Shown here: piece after piece, positions 1-11,579 of the stretch
How the letters are laid out: each line of letters begins with the position of its first letter
Numbering within the stretch: position 1 is the first letter of the stretch
NCBI GenBank assembly: GCA_001938485.1
Contig: MQRK01243661.1
Coordinates: forward strand, 18,386 to 82,385
Length of the DNA stretch: 64,000 nucleotides
Direction: 5' to 3'
Source: Girardia tigrina
Lineage: Eukaryota > Platyhelminthes > Tricladida > Dugesiidae
The notes under the pieces: generated by a model
What the model was told of the DNA's origin: nothing
The model's database searches: none
Seen by the model: the letters and a program-made list of their open reading frames with translations, nothing else
Translations under genes and position numbers: made by a program

Positions 1-42
<42 letters not shown>
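1..42. repeat. (TA)n microsatellite at the window edge
   Basis: Uninterrupted alternating TA dinucleotides run from the first base. The true length is cut by the window edge. Other long (TA)n tracts in the window coincide with N gaps, so such tracts are assembly break points here. Confidence 0.95.
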
Positions 43-48
<6 letters not shown>

Positions 49-195
49 TATATCACTCGGATTCCATGAATTAAAAAAGAATAAACCGAAAGTTTCGGTT
101 TTTCATGTATGACGACATTTGTAGTGAAAGGGTTCGTGTCAAATGACCGAAATTTATTATTTTAAAAATACAATAAATTTAAAATTAGTTGTTTT

Positions 196-881
196 GAGGA
201 AGATTTTAAATGTTATGTACGCCGTTGTATGGTATATTGTATTATGTTATTTTTCATTTTAAATTGAGATTTTTTTATTTTAAAATAAAAGTGCAATAAC
301 ACATTACTTGTCTCTTTAAATAAAAGTTTTTATCTTTGGATTTTTTTAGAAAATTTCTTTTATTATTTTAGATTATTAATCTTTTTAATTTATACTTAGA
401 TTTTTGATTTAAATTGAAGATATTCGATTTCGATTTGTATTTTTTATTTAGAATTGAAACATTTGATATAAATTCTGAAATTTTTATTCTGAAATTATTT
501 TTATAATTTTAAAGCATTTATATTTTATAATTATAATTTAATACTTGAGTAATTTCATATACAGGTAATAAAAATAATGTTTATATTTCCATTATTATTT
601 AATTATTTATTTAAAAAAAATATAAAATTAAAAAATATCTTTCAAAATTAAAAAAAAATTGATAAAAAATAAATAAAAATCTATGTTATTAGAGTAATTA
701 AAAATATTAAAATAAATATTATATTTAGATATTTATAAATGACCAAGAAAAGGTATTGAAATAAAATATACATCATTTTAAAATAAAAAAAATCTCAATT
801 TAAAATGAAGAAAATATCATTTTAACATGAAAAATAACATAATACCACACAAAGACATACATAGCATTTAAAATATTCCTC
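196..881. repeat. Long inverted repeat (foldback element), about 690 bp
   Basis: The left arm (about 196-290, beginning GAGGAAGATTTTAAATG) is the reverse complement of the right arm (about 771-881), with a small insertion in the right arm. Both arms share the stretch TTATGTTATTTTTCAT and then AAATTGAGATTTTTTT. The roughly 480 bp between them is AT-rich and holds no reading frame. No transposase or clear target-site duplication is visible, so this is called a foldback or MITE-like repeat rather than assigned to a superfamily. Confidence 0.65.
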
Positions 882-1555
882 GTTATCCAATGATTATTAA
901 AAAATCATCCTCTGTATCCACGATATCACAGAATCGTTAATCATGATCTTTAACCATATTTAACAATAAGTTTTTCTTTAAATAATTAATTTTTTTTATT
1001 TTTCTGTTTTATATTCATCCACATTTACATTCCTCAAGTTGACTGAACTATTTTCTTTTCCATAGTCTCTGGTTAATTTTTTTCTAAATTTTCCTCAATT
1101 AAACTTATTTAAAAATTTGTAACAATAAGTGTGCAAAAATTTATAAAATAAAAAAAACTTTTCCATTGAAAATTTCACATTCATTTTTTAAAATAATGTG
1201 AAATTAGTAATTATCTAATTTGTCAATCCAAAAAATTGCAGCGACCGAAAAAATATTTCTTTAATGTTAAACGACTTAATGTCTTCTTGTCAGTCGTGTT
1301 TTAAAGATATGGTATCATCAGAATATATTTCTGGTTGTCTAAAGATCAATGTGAAATGAAAATTAAATACTATTTTTGTAAATATATTTGCATTTATTAT
1401 TGTAAAAAAACAAAAATGAATATTTCGGTTTATAAATAATTTAATCAACAGATTTGTTGAAAATAAATGAATAATAAAGTTTTACATAATAATAAATTCA
1501 AGAATTTCCATTTACACTGTGTAACAATTCTGATACAATCACAAAGTTGCGTGTT
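882..1555. other. AT-rich stretch, nothing recognised
   Basis: No open frame, repeat pair or RNA gene could be supported on either strand. Short A and T homopolymers dominate. Confidence 0.5.
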
Positions 1556-1559
1556 TTTT

Positions 1560-2240
1560 TTATAATTCGAGCTCCTGAATACGAACATCATATTAGTTTT
1601 GCTTCAGAGTCTGTTGTTTTATCAGCAAGGAAATATTAACGGAAAATGCAATGAACTGGAATTATTTTGCTGAATCGGGTTATAACAAATTCAATATGTT
1701 CATAAATCGTTGGGACTCAGATTTGCATCTGTAAATAGCATCAGGAACATCTTGTAAATGCTTAACAATAATCAACCGACTTTGAGGCCTTCTTATTACC
1801 TTGTTTAATATTTCTCTAGAGCGTCAATATTCTTATGGAATCTTTCACCGTGTTCATCAGTTAAACTGCTTAGATTTTCGGAAGAGAAATTCAGGTGTAA
1901 ATGACAATCAATCTTTAGGGACATATTGACTTTCTTCCAAGCTGTTTATGCATTCAGCACAGGTCAATCAAACAAGGTTATGAAGTTCAAGTCTTTCTCA
2001 AACTTCTTCATTTGTGGACTCACTAAAAAATTCTTTTAACTTCGTAATTTAAATTCATAGAAGAAAGAAACTAACATTTTTGAGATCAATGGAATGATGG
2101 TGAATTGGATTTTCTTTTCTTTTAGTTCCAAAGTCGTACTTCATGGACAGTCTTCAACAAAATAGCATTGAGTCCTGTATCGAATGTGTCATCAATGAAA
2201 CTATAACACTTATGTGTATCCCAACTGCAACCTCAAAATA
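1560..2240 (-). pseudogene. Decayed copy of an arthropod repeat-associated protein
   Basis: Reading the minus strand from about 2240 down, protein-like segments appear in shifting frames: GCSWDTHKCYSFIDD, then MSLKIDCHLHLNF, then DEHGERFHKNIDALEKY and VDYC near 1780-1870, and FLADKTTDSEAKLI near 1590. The DEHGERFH block resembles an uncharacterised protein that I recall as repeated in many arthropod genomes. The base composition is less AT-rich than the flanks. The copy is broken in several places. Its origin (host duplicate, transposon cargo or viral) is unknown to me, so no function is given. Confidence 0.4.
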
Positions 2241-2886
2241 AAGGCTGGAAAATTTAAATAATAACATATCTAACAGTTATAATCATTGTGCTTAATTTTA
2301 TCCTAAAGATTCGAGATTTTTAAATGTATTTTTCATCTTAACTGCATCTTAATTTATACTAATTGAAATTTATTACCATATGTAAGAGTTACGTTTGGAA
2401 ACATTAAATATCTTAGGATTCGATTCTGTCCAAAGTTAAAGAAACATTCACAGAGAAAAAATGTAGTATAAGTTTGTAGTAATCACACCAACAATAATTA
2501 ATAAGATTAATCACAATAATAAAATCTCTGTACTAAGTAAACCCAATTTGTGGTTTACAATAATTATAAAATTTTACATTCAATAGAGAAAGTCCACGCT
2601 TTCCACATCATTTTCTCCAACACAGCAGTTGTTGCTGCAACACTCCCTACCATTGCTGCCGATTTAATCATTTAAGCATCAGTTCAACAAATTCTCTAAA
2701 TTAACTTTATTTGTAATTATAAAATAACTTATCGAAAAAGTCTAAACAAATAAAGAATTTAACTGGTAAATATTTTCTAATTTCAGTTTCTAAGAATTTT
2801 ATGAAATCTTATAATTTTACTATTTATATTTACTTATTTATTCTTTAATAAAAATTATTTTTACATTAAATACCGAATTGGATTTA
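2241..2886. other. AT-rich stretch, nothing recognised
   Basis: No gene, RNA or repeat could be supported between the protein relic and the first mariner element. Confidence 0.45.
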
Positions 2887-4052
2887 TTAGGTTGATGCAT
2901 AAGTTTTTAGCCTATTTTTAATACTTTTATCAAAGAATTTCTAAAGGAACTACAAAATATTAATCAGTGAAGTATTCGCCGTTACAATCAATTACTTTCT
3001 GTCATCTTTCTGGTAATTTTCTAATTCCATCGGTGAAAAATATTTCTGGTTTCGATGTAATTTCACACAATACTTACTTATTTGAATCGCTTACCAGCCA
3101 GAGTATGTTGTAGAGAGCGAAACAAATGAAAATCGGATGGAGCAATGTCTGGAGAAGACGCCGGATGCGGTAAAAATTTTATTTTTCGTCGCTTTCGCAA
3201 CATGTAGTGTAGCGTTATCGGGGAGTAGGATGATTTCTTTCATCGAATGTCCATGTTGCGGCCGCAATTCTTTGATTTTTTCACTCAGTTTCAACAAATG
3301 TCCACTGTAGCGCTGTGCCGTGATTGTTTCTCCGGGTTTAAGTAACTCATAGTTGAGGACTCCCTTCATGTCCCACCATATACAGAGCAACAATTTCTTA
3401 CTATGAAGATTAGGTTTTGGCGTTGAAGTTGAAGTTTGACCCGCATCTACCCATGATCTTTTACGCTGTGGGTTTTCGTAATACACCCATTTTTGTCCCC
3501 GGTGACAATTCTCCACAAAAACGATTTACGGCAGTTACGTGAAAGAAGTGCAACGCACAAATTTAGTTTTTGTACAATATTTGCATGTGATAACTGGTGC
3601 GGAGACCAATGTCCAACTTTCAAAACTTTTCCCATTGCCGTAAGTCTTCGTTGCACCGTTGATTGATCGATTTCGAGGATCTTAGCCATATCTCTTGTCA
3701 CCAGGGTTAAATCCTCTTGAAGTAATGCCTCCAATTCAGAATCTTCAGTTTCTTTATGTCTTCCGTTTCTCTGTTTGTCCTCTAGGTCGTACTCACCATT
3801 TCTGAACTTCTTGAACCACTTCTTGACCATGGCATATGAAACAGTATCAGCTCCATAGGCTTGCATAATTTGATCCAATGTTTCGGTGTTTTTTCCTAAA
3901 TTAAACATGAAAAGCATGCAATGTCGAAGATGAATTTTGTTCATTTTTGAACGTCTTAGAAAATACGAGCATTTATTTTTTAATCAATTAAATCAAAAAG
4001 TTATATTTCTTTTATAATAAATGGAGGGATAAAAACTTATGCGTCAACCTAA
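2887..4052 (-). mobile_element. mariner transposon, 1.17 kb, both termini present
   Basis: Terminal inverted repeats are visible at both ends: TTAGGTTGATGCATAAGTTT on the left and its near-perfect inverse (GCATAAGTTTTTA with an A to C change) on the right. The insertion is flanked by TA on both sides (2885-2886 and 4053-4054), the target duplication of the Tc1/mariner superfamily. The transposase reads on the minus strand and is decayed. The full-length structure with both ends suggests an insertion by transposition that then lost its gene to mutation. Confidence 0.93.
3080..3944 (-). pseudogene. mariner transposase, broken
   Basis: The N-terminal part (3944 down to about 3470) starts MNKIHLRHCMLFMFNLGKN and contains two helix-turn-helix regions, the mariner linker (WSPHQLS, normally WVPHEL) and the first catalytic Asp in IVTGDKNG. 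The central part is in a different frame, with WWDMKGVLNYELLKPGETI and the second catalytic Asp in LLPDNATLH. A third frame carries SPDIAPSDFHLF with the third Asp. At least two frameshifts separate these parts. The spacing between the second and third Asp is about nine residues shorter than the usual 34, so a small in-frame loss is also likely. Dead copy. Confidence 0.9.
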
Positions 4053-4054
4053 TA

Positions 4055-6412
4055 AAGTTTTGAACATTTATAAACAATTTAAATCTCTTAATGGTAAAAA
4101 GGAAAACTTTTCTTTTTCTTCTATCTTTCTCGATATAAGCTATATTCTAAAAATTTGGACGATCTGAGTCATTTCTTGGAACACTAATTTCGAGATCTCT
4201 TTCTCAATATATTGATTGTTTTGGAATTTATCTAAATATTTAGTTTATTAACTCAAATGTTAATTCAAAGTAAAATTTTCTTTTAAAATATCTTTCTTAA
4301 TCTTAATGCTTTTTTTCAGTTCTTTACACTGATATTAAAACAATGATCATAACCTCTAAAACGCATATTTAACCTTTCACATATGACTATAGAATAATTG
4401 AAAAGAAACTTAAATTACTTTTATTGAATTACATTAATTACTATAAACCCGGTAAACGAAATCGTAAATAAATATAAAAATAGAATTTAATAATTTATGT
4501 AAATTCAAAAATTTTCTAAGATGTATTCTTCAGAATGTGCATCCTAAATGCGTTAGTATGGAAAGACTTACGTATGTGACTTCTTGTTTTCTTTTCTCAC
4601 TGATAGTACTTATGAGCTTCCTTTTAAGTTAGATGGAATGGTTTAACTCAGCTCTTTTTGGTATGATGTTATAGAGTCACGAAAATCTTTTGAAGTAAAT
4701 CAGGATCAATCTTGTTAACATGCCATAAATTACTTAGTAACCAAATCCAGGTTACGTTATGCAACAGGATATATTAAATAAGTGAACTTAATATTCAGAA
4801 ATTGCTAGGTTTTTTGAGACAACATTCGCTAAATGAAAAGATCCCTTAGAATCCGAAATAACTCATAGAGTATACGAGTATTTGATCTCTCATGTGAAGA
4901 AAATCAATTCTTCCTTCACGCTGAAGTATTCTAAAAATGGTAATCCATTTAATGAGAATATAGAAAAAAATGGATGTAATCTTACAAGAAGTGCTCAGAA
5001 TAAATGTTAATGAAGAGCTTTAAGTATAATTTAAAAAGGATATCAGCTCTTTTGTCTCCACAAATATATCTCGTAATTATATAATTTACGGAATATTACT
5101 AGAAAGTTTTTTTTGCATTTCCATACTTATACCTCGATGAAAGATATTTCAACACGGTTTCCAGGTTAAACCTAAATAAATTTAAACATAATATTGAAAA
5201 TTTATTATCAAAGTATCAGATTCATTTCTACCCCTAAAAAGCATTATTTTTTCTTTGTTGATTTCATGTAATATTTATTAAATTTTATTTTCTTTCGTTT
5301 TAATTTGAATTTCATTAATAAATATATTAAACTTAACAAGTGTTTTTTATATATTTTTTTCACTTTTCACCGTGCTACAGCTGGAAATCAGTTAAACACA
5401 TATTTGAAGTTGATGAATTTGCTAAGATAAGTAGGGGTTCTAAGAAAAACTGGAAAACATGGCAAGTGGTCTACAAGACAAAAAGTTTAAGAATCTTTGT
5501 TTTAGAGTCTTAAAAGATATATGTTTCAAAATTTTGTTTAGTCGAAGATGATTAATTTTACGAGGAGAGTATTATAGAGCTTTTTATATGATAGTTGCAT
5601 ATCATAGATAAAAATACTTCAAATTTATCTTTGTAATTTCTTGCCTAATAACAGTAAATTATTTTTTAGCCAACCCAATATTGCATAAAAAGCTGCACAA
5701 TGTACGGTTTATCCGTCCTTGGTTTGTAAATTTAATGTGGAGTTCAAAAATTTAGTGACATAAAATTATGCTAGGATCTTATAGGAAACTGATTTTGTAA
5801 AATATATATGTGAATAATCAATATTCATAAATGTAATAATATGCTCACGGATATAATTCAAGTGAAAATTATATTGAGTAAAAAGTTATTTGTTGAAAGT
5901 AATTTTTATATATATCGACCAATCATCTTGCTATTAAATAAATAGTTATTTATGAATTAAAAACGATTTAATTATTTATATAGTTCTACACATAATTTAT
6001 TCATTATTCATTTGCTTTTATACAAAAAATTGATTAAACAATGATTAGAATAATTACTTAAATTATTGTTTTAAATAATATATGAATAGAAAAGTCTTGT
6101 TTTGAAAAATAAATAGTCTTTGTGAACGCTAATTTGATATTATTCACAGAAATTTATAAATTAATTAAAGCTTTTTTTGAGTAATGGTATCATACTTCAT
6201 ACTTATAATGGCACTAGAATAAATAAAACAAAAACTCATTTCTTAATGTTTCCATTAATCCAAACCAATCCGTCATTATTTAAGTATTTTCAGATGACTA
6301 ATTGAAAATTTCAAATTTAATTCATTTATATGACAAAATGTTATTACATAATATTACTCAATTATTCTTGTTTAATTTTCATGTGGGGATTAACTTTGAA
6401 CATTTAATCATC
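4055..6412. other. AT-rich intergenic stretch, nothing recognised
   Basis: No supported gene, RNA or repeat pair on either strand. Polypurine and polypyrimidine A/T runs dominate, and stop codons are frequent in every frame. Confidence 0.45.
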
Positions 6413-6420
6413 GATAAAAG

Positions 6421-7115
6421 TAGAGGTTCCAATCCCGATATGCTGAGGATTCCGCGGGATTGAAATCCCGGGAAAACGAGGTCGGGATCCCCGGATTCAG
6501 AATTTATTTACCTTTCTCAAAAATTTAAATTACTCGATAATAAGTGAATTAAAAGGAAGTCAATAAAAAGATAAAAATTTCATTACGGTATTTTCAAATC
6601 TAATATTTGAAAAAATGATGTAATTTTATTAAAAAAATGATTTTAGTATATGAAAAAATTATTTAAATTTAAAAAAGATTTTAGTTTATGGAGCGCTCAT
6701 TTTTGACCACAAAGCGATTTTACAGTGCCCTCATTTTAAGACAATAGTTTCTATCGACTTGAATTTTTGATACTTTATAATTTCGATAGGTATTAACAAT
6801 ATTTATATGAGCTTGAAAAAATTCGTTATTTGATTACACCTAACCGGTGCGATTAAATTAAATTAAATAGATATTAACAATATTGTTATGAGCTTGAAAA
6901 AATTAAGTTATTAGGATTTATTGTCTTAAATAAGGTTCAGTTTAAAATTGCCTTGCAGTCCAAAGTGACCGCTCCGGCATTCTAGTGTTAATTTGTGAAA
7001 TAATAATTTTAGTTTATGAAAAAAAGATTTGTCTCTAAGAAAATGATTACATAATACAGAATCACGTAATTCCAAGATCCCGGGATTGGAAAAATACCGG
7101 GATTTAGAACCCCTA
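6421..7115. mobile_element. hAT-type non-autonomous element
   Basis: Left end TAGAGGTTCCAATCCCG and the inverse of the right end TAGGGGTTCTAAATCCCG match closely and have the TAGGGG-like start common in hAT termini. An 8 bp target duplication fits with one mismatch: GATAAAAG before the element (6413-6420) and GTTAAAAG after it (7116-7123). The subterminal region is G/C-rich with repeated CCCGGG and CCCGG blocks, unlike its surroundings. There is no transposase frame, so it would depend on a partner element. A second inverted-repeat element lies inside it. Confidence 0.7.
6690..6975. repeat. Inner inverted-repeat element nested in the hAT-type element
   Basis: Arms of about 36 bp face each other: the left begins GGAGCGCTCATTTTTGAC and the inverse of the right begins GGAGCGGTCACTTTGGAC, with ATTTTA shared further in. 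Between the arms a unit containing TATTAACAATATT and TATGAGCTTGAAAAAATT occurs twice (6791-6823 and 6872-6905), so an internal tandem duplication has occurred. The superfamily is not clear. Confidence 0.55.
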
Positions 7116-7123
7116 GTTAAAAG

Positions 7124-10100
7124 TGCATTATAAAAAACGCTTCAGTGATTATCCTTTTGTAATTTTATTTTTTTTACATAAAGTTTGAACACTCTATCTA
7201 TTATGATCTAGCATGTATCAAAATGCAATTGATGGTTTAATATGGAGTTCTTTCCACTTGTCTAATTCCATTTCGAAAATTTTTGAATGTTAAATTAAAT
7301 GTAATTTAATTAAAGAATAAGGCAAAAAGTTTTTAAATTAAATCGTGATACGTAATATCCGGTTTCTATATAAATGAATCCAATTCGAAATGTTCAATCA
7401 GTCAACTGAAAATGTCTAAATGATACCGAAAAATAGAAAATTATTGAATGTCAGAAATAAGACATGATTTTTTTATTCATTCGTTAGATCGTAAATTTAT
7501 TTTCATTTGTCTACGACATTCTTTATAAAACTTATAATTCCGATGAAACTGAACAAAATGATTTTAAAACCTAAATTGGTTTTGACGTAACTTTTGTAAT
7601 CATGAACGAGTAAGTTAACTGACACTTTATCACGTGCCGATGAAAACATTTGACATTACTTTTGGTGATAACTTATATTTTGTTATTGTGGTAAGCAATA
7701 TATTGCAGTTTATTTTTATAATTCAAAACCAAAAATCCTGCATATAAGGATTAAAAGAAATCGGAATTAGATTTATTGTAACTTGCTAATAATTATCGAC
7801 GATATGTGACGGTTTTGGGTAATGTTATCAAACATTTGTTGTGGTATTTCTTTCCGTAAAAGAATATCTTGTATTTTTAATTCTTTGTTCTTTACAATGA
7901 AAAATAATATATTTATTTACCTATTTAATTGTGATTTTATGGTGTTAATCTAAGTATAGTAAATTTATCAAAGAAATAAAATAATCTTAATTTTAAAAAC
8001 TTTAAATAAAAGTAGATAAAAACAAAATTTGTAGTAAATTTGTATAATTTTTTCGCGTTTTTAAATTTAATAAATCCCACTCATGAAAAAGCTTTTTAAG
8101 CATAAGAGATTATGCGTTCAAAGTTATGATAAATATTCCTACTCAAGGCTCATAAACAATTCCTGATATCACTTGATTTATATATTAGTAAATATATTAG
8201 TGAAATATTAGTGAATCAACAATTACACCAAAAACTAAAGTCTTGTAACAACTTGCTATATTACTGATGTAAAATTAATTAATATTGATTCTTTGTATCA
8301 ATATTATCCAGTAATTTATCGGAGCTTGGACTTTGTTGTATAGTAAATATCGTTGTATCATTTTAACCAGAAAGCCGTGATTCTTATTTGCACAAATCTA
8401 GTTTTTTCTATCAGACCTTACACGCGAGGTTTAAGACTGAGGTTTATGAAAAAGATCCAGGAAACACAAAGCATTGTCATTGATACTTATATAAGTATTA
8501 TTTATAGAGTTATCTTGAGATAAAGTTTAATAGTCTGTATGGATAATATGTCTGTATGATATGGGAAAACACGTCATACAAATTTTGCCCAATGAAAACT
8601 TTTTTGAGTTTCGTTTTTTAAATATTTAAAAAAATATTATAATATAATTTTCATTTCTGATGACGGTTTGACGTTTTATAACCAATTTATTACTTCCAAG
8701 AAGCAAAAAAGAATATTAAATATTTCCCCAAGTATAATACTGTCTCGTTCATTTTTGTCCAAAAATAGTAACAGTTTATGTTCTTTAAATTAGTTCACAA
8801 AAAGTACAATTCCTGATTATCATATGATATTATTCTAACCGTTTTTATTTCATTTATTCGATGAATAAGAAAGAAATAACACGATGAAAGTTCAAGGGTC
8901 TGGAGTGAATTTACAAAACGAGGACTGGGAGAAATAATATGTTATGATATTTTGTAAATCAAAAATTCTTTATTTATCTTTTATGATGAAACATGGCCAA
9001 GTATTTTTTTATGATGAATAATCTTATTATGTAATACGGTCGTATGCGTTGTTATGAGACTTAACACAATGTTTATAATCATTATTTAAACACAATTCAG
9101 ATCATCTTTGGGAGAATTCGTAGTAAAGCTTTCGTACAAAGACATGGTTCTTAATTAAAATATAAGAGTATCTTATTAGCTCTTATTCGAAGAAAGTTTT
9201 ATAATTCATTTTAATAATAATTCAAAAACATACTATATTAATTTAATTTTTCTGAATAATAATAATAATTCATCTTTAGAATTACTGAAATTCTATTTTA
9301 AAAAATAATTATTATAAGTTAAAATTCTAAATTTCAAATTCCTTTCGAACAACCTGAAACACAAACAACTCAAAAAGACATCATTCAACTTTCTGGATAG
9401 GAGACAATTCAAAAACGAAAAGCAATATACGAGACTGCAATACACATTGCATCATTCAAAATATTTCTCACAATAGTATCAGTATATTTCGACGAAAATT
9501 ATTTTTTATTTATTTCTCGCGGCACATTAAAAAGAGAGATTTAGATTATTGAGAATAGGACTTATGTCGGCCTTATAACACATTATAAAACAGATATAGT
9601 ATTAATATATATACATATATATGAATCTACAATCTCAAGAAAATATCACTTAATTAATTTCATTATATGACAATATTTAATTAAAAAATAATTATAAACA
9701 TTAAATTAATTAAAAATAGTACCAAATTACCATTAGATTTACTTACCGATAATTTGATGAAATTTCTACAAAAAAATATAAAAAGAATAAAATTTAAAAG
9801 AGATAATTTTTTTTAGGGAAAATAATTATATCAAAATCCTTCTAATCTAATATTTACACTGAACGTAATGTTTTAACATTCTACTTTATTTGAATCAAGT
9901 TCAAAAACCAAGTATAAAATACATTCCAAAATATATATTAGTATAATGTTCTTATGAACATGTCATCTTTGATTTCATTCAAGTACAACAAATCGCAGAT
10001 TAATTGAAATACGAGAAGCCACCTCCATACATTTGACGGCATTGGAAAGATCTAGTGTAGCGACCACTTATAATTAAATAAAAAATCTAATAAGAAAGAA

Positions 10101-10336
10101 AATCTTTATTAACATAAAAATACTAATATTAGTATTTACATCAAAAATTACATATTTTACTTTAATAAAAAAATTAATGTTACTAAAAATGTCAAAAACA
10201 ATATTGTTTAAATAATATCATGGAACACTTTTCAAATAAACGAATTTTTTTCTGTTATGATCTTTATTTAATCTTTTAACGAAAATAAACATTTCTTACA
10301 ATACCATCAAGCGCTATTGTCATTATTTAACACGAA
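7124..10336. other. Long AT-rich stretch, nothing recognised
   Basis: Both strands were read without finding a protein-like segment, paired repeats or an RNA gene. A short alternating tract near 9604-9624 is the only low-complexity feature of note. Confidence 0.4.
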
Positions 10337-10666
10337 ATGTCAACAACAGCAACAATGAGTCACCATAACAGACAATTCATTACACTGAAACAACCGGGTT
10401 GTCAAGAGACGCCGACCATTCTCGTCATCGGCAGTCAACAGAATTCTCTGGTCGGTAATAAATGTACAGTGGTCACATTCCTTAACGACCACAATGACCG
10501 ATGTACCGTATTCAGAAATTCGGTCCGCATCGTGCGCGGGTGTGATGGCGGTCCCTACAACATTCAAACGCCATCAAAATACGGTAACGATGCGGCATTG
10601 ATGTCAGAGCACGTGGACACCCTGATCCGATCGGCGTGCTTTAGGCCGACCTCGTCTAGTAAATAG
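10337..10666 (+). CDS. Hypothetical protein, 109 aa, unusually GC-rich for the window
   Basis: An open frame begins MSTTATMSHHNRQF and ends FRPTSSSK. It is close to half G+C, in sharp contrast to the flanking DNA, which argues that it is or recently was protein-coding. It contains a hydrophobic strand-like segment (TPTILVIGS) and a Cys-containing middle (NKCTVVTFLNDHNDRC), but no domain I recognise and no signal peptide. A C2H2 zinc-finger relic follows 300 bp downstream on the same strand, so the two may be parts of one former gene or mobile element. A shorter minus-strand frame overlaps it and is taken to be a shadow. Confidence 0.4.
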   Translation: MSTTATMSHHNRQFITLKQPGCQETPTILVIGSQQNSLVGNKCTVVTFLNDHNDRCTVFRNSVRIVRGCDGGPYNIQTPSKYGNDAALMSEHVDTLIRSACFRPTSSSK

Positions 10667-10959
10667 TTTCAACTTGTAATGAACGAAAGACCACAAAAAA
10701 AGGAAAAACCATTTGTATAATACTGATGGCTAGGTATCAAAAACAGTAATTTCTTCATCGAATTGTGATTGGTGATAAAGTTTATATATTAAAAAAATTC
10801 TAAGCATCAAAAGTCATGTATAAAGCTGTGGGATCCATCTATATTGACTGCAAGGACAAATTGGTATAGACGGATAATAATGCTGTGTTCGATGAGATAA
10901 GAAGAGTGTAATATGTACTAAAACCTGAAAAGACTGCTAATACTGAACGTTTCCGATTA

Positions 10960-11575
10960 CAAATGATCGGCTTGAATCAATCTTTGCTTGAAAAGCTATC
11001 AGAATATCAAATAAGGCTTCGTCGTTTTATATGTCCCATGGAGAACTGCCACAAAACTTATAAAGCTAATGGATGGCTACAACGGCATTTATTAATTGAT
11101 CATCGAATCCAATCCTACGAACATCCAAGTAGTACAAAGAGAAGAAACAGAAAGACGTATTGGGCCTTTAAACTTGAATGCGGAACACGATATACCAGTG
11201 TCTGTCGGTGTAATTGATGAGGACTGTCCAAGAGTAATCCCTAGTGTGGTGCTGAATTTTCGGTTGGATAATATAACGGATAATGGAATGTTTCATTGCC
11301 CATTTCCCCGTTGCACTAAGTGCTTTTATACAGCCATAAGTCTCCAGAATCACGGAACGAAAGAACACGACTGGTCATTTCTCAGATGGAAGCCGAAGCG
11401 TGCCTGTGCATTGAAAGCTCGTACTCTTGCATCTGAAGCCGTAAGACAAGATCAGAAAACATTGTATTTGTCAAATGGTTTCTTCCCGATACAGAGTCTA
11501 CGGCATTCACCCTGGTTGCCAATGCTGAGTATTATTTTTAATACACAGTTATCCGTAACAGTCGGGGAGGCTTAG
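10960..11575 (+). pseudogene. C2H2 zinc-finger protein relic (repeat family copy 1)
   Basis: Two C2H2 fingers are visible in different frames. The first is in the 84-residue frame 10963-11217: CPMENC, 12 residues, then H, 4 residues, H (spacing C-X4-C-X12-H-X4-H). The second, around 11291-11370, has CPFPRC, 12 residues, H, 4 residues, H, followed by DWSFLRWKPKRA. The downstream frame runs on to VTVGEA at 11575. A second locus at 38.0-38.8 kb on the opposite strand carries the same pattern (QNHGTxxHDWSFL then PKRA), so this is a dispersed family. Some R2-type LINE proteins begin with C2H2 fingers, but no reverse transcriptase is seen here, so the class is left open. Confidence 0.55.
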
Positions 11576-11579
11576 GCTT

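Noticed and set aside
61-130. AACCGAAAGTTTCGGTTTTT hairpin resembling a bacterial terminator
   Set aside because: The window is clearly eukaryotic, and a short stem followed by T in such AT-rich DNA is expected by chance.
3447-3944. Two mariner frames at 3.1-3.9 kb as two separate genes
   Set aside because: They overlap in different frames of one transposase within a single pair of inverted repeats, so they are parts of one broken gene.
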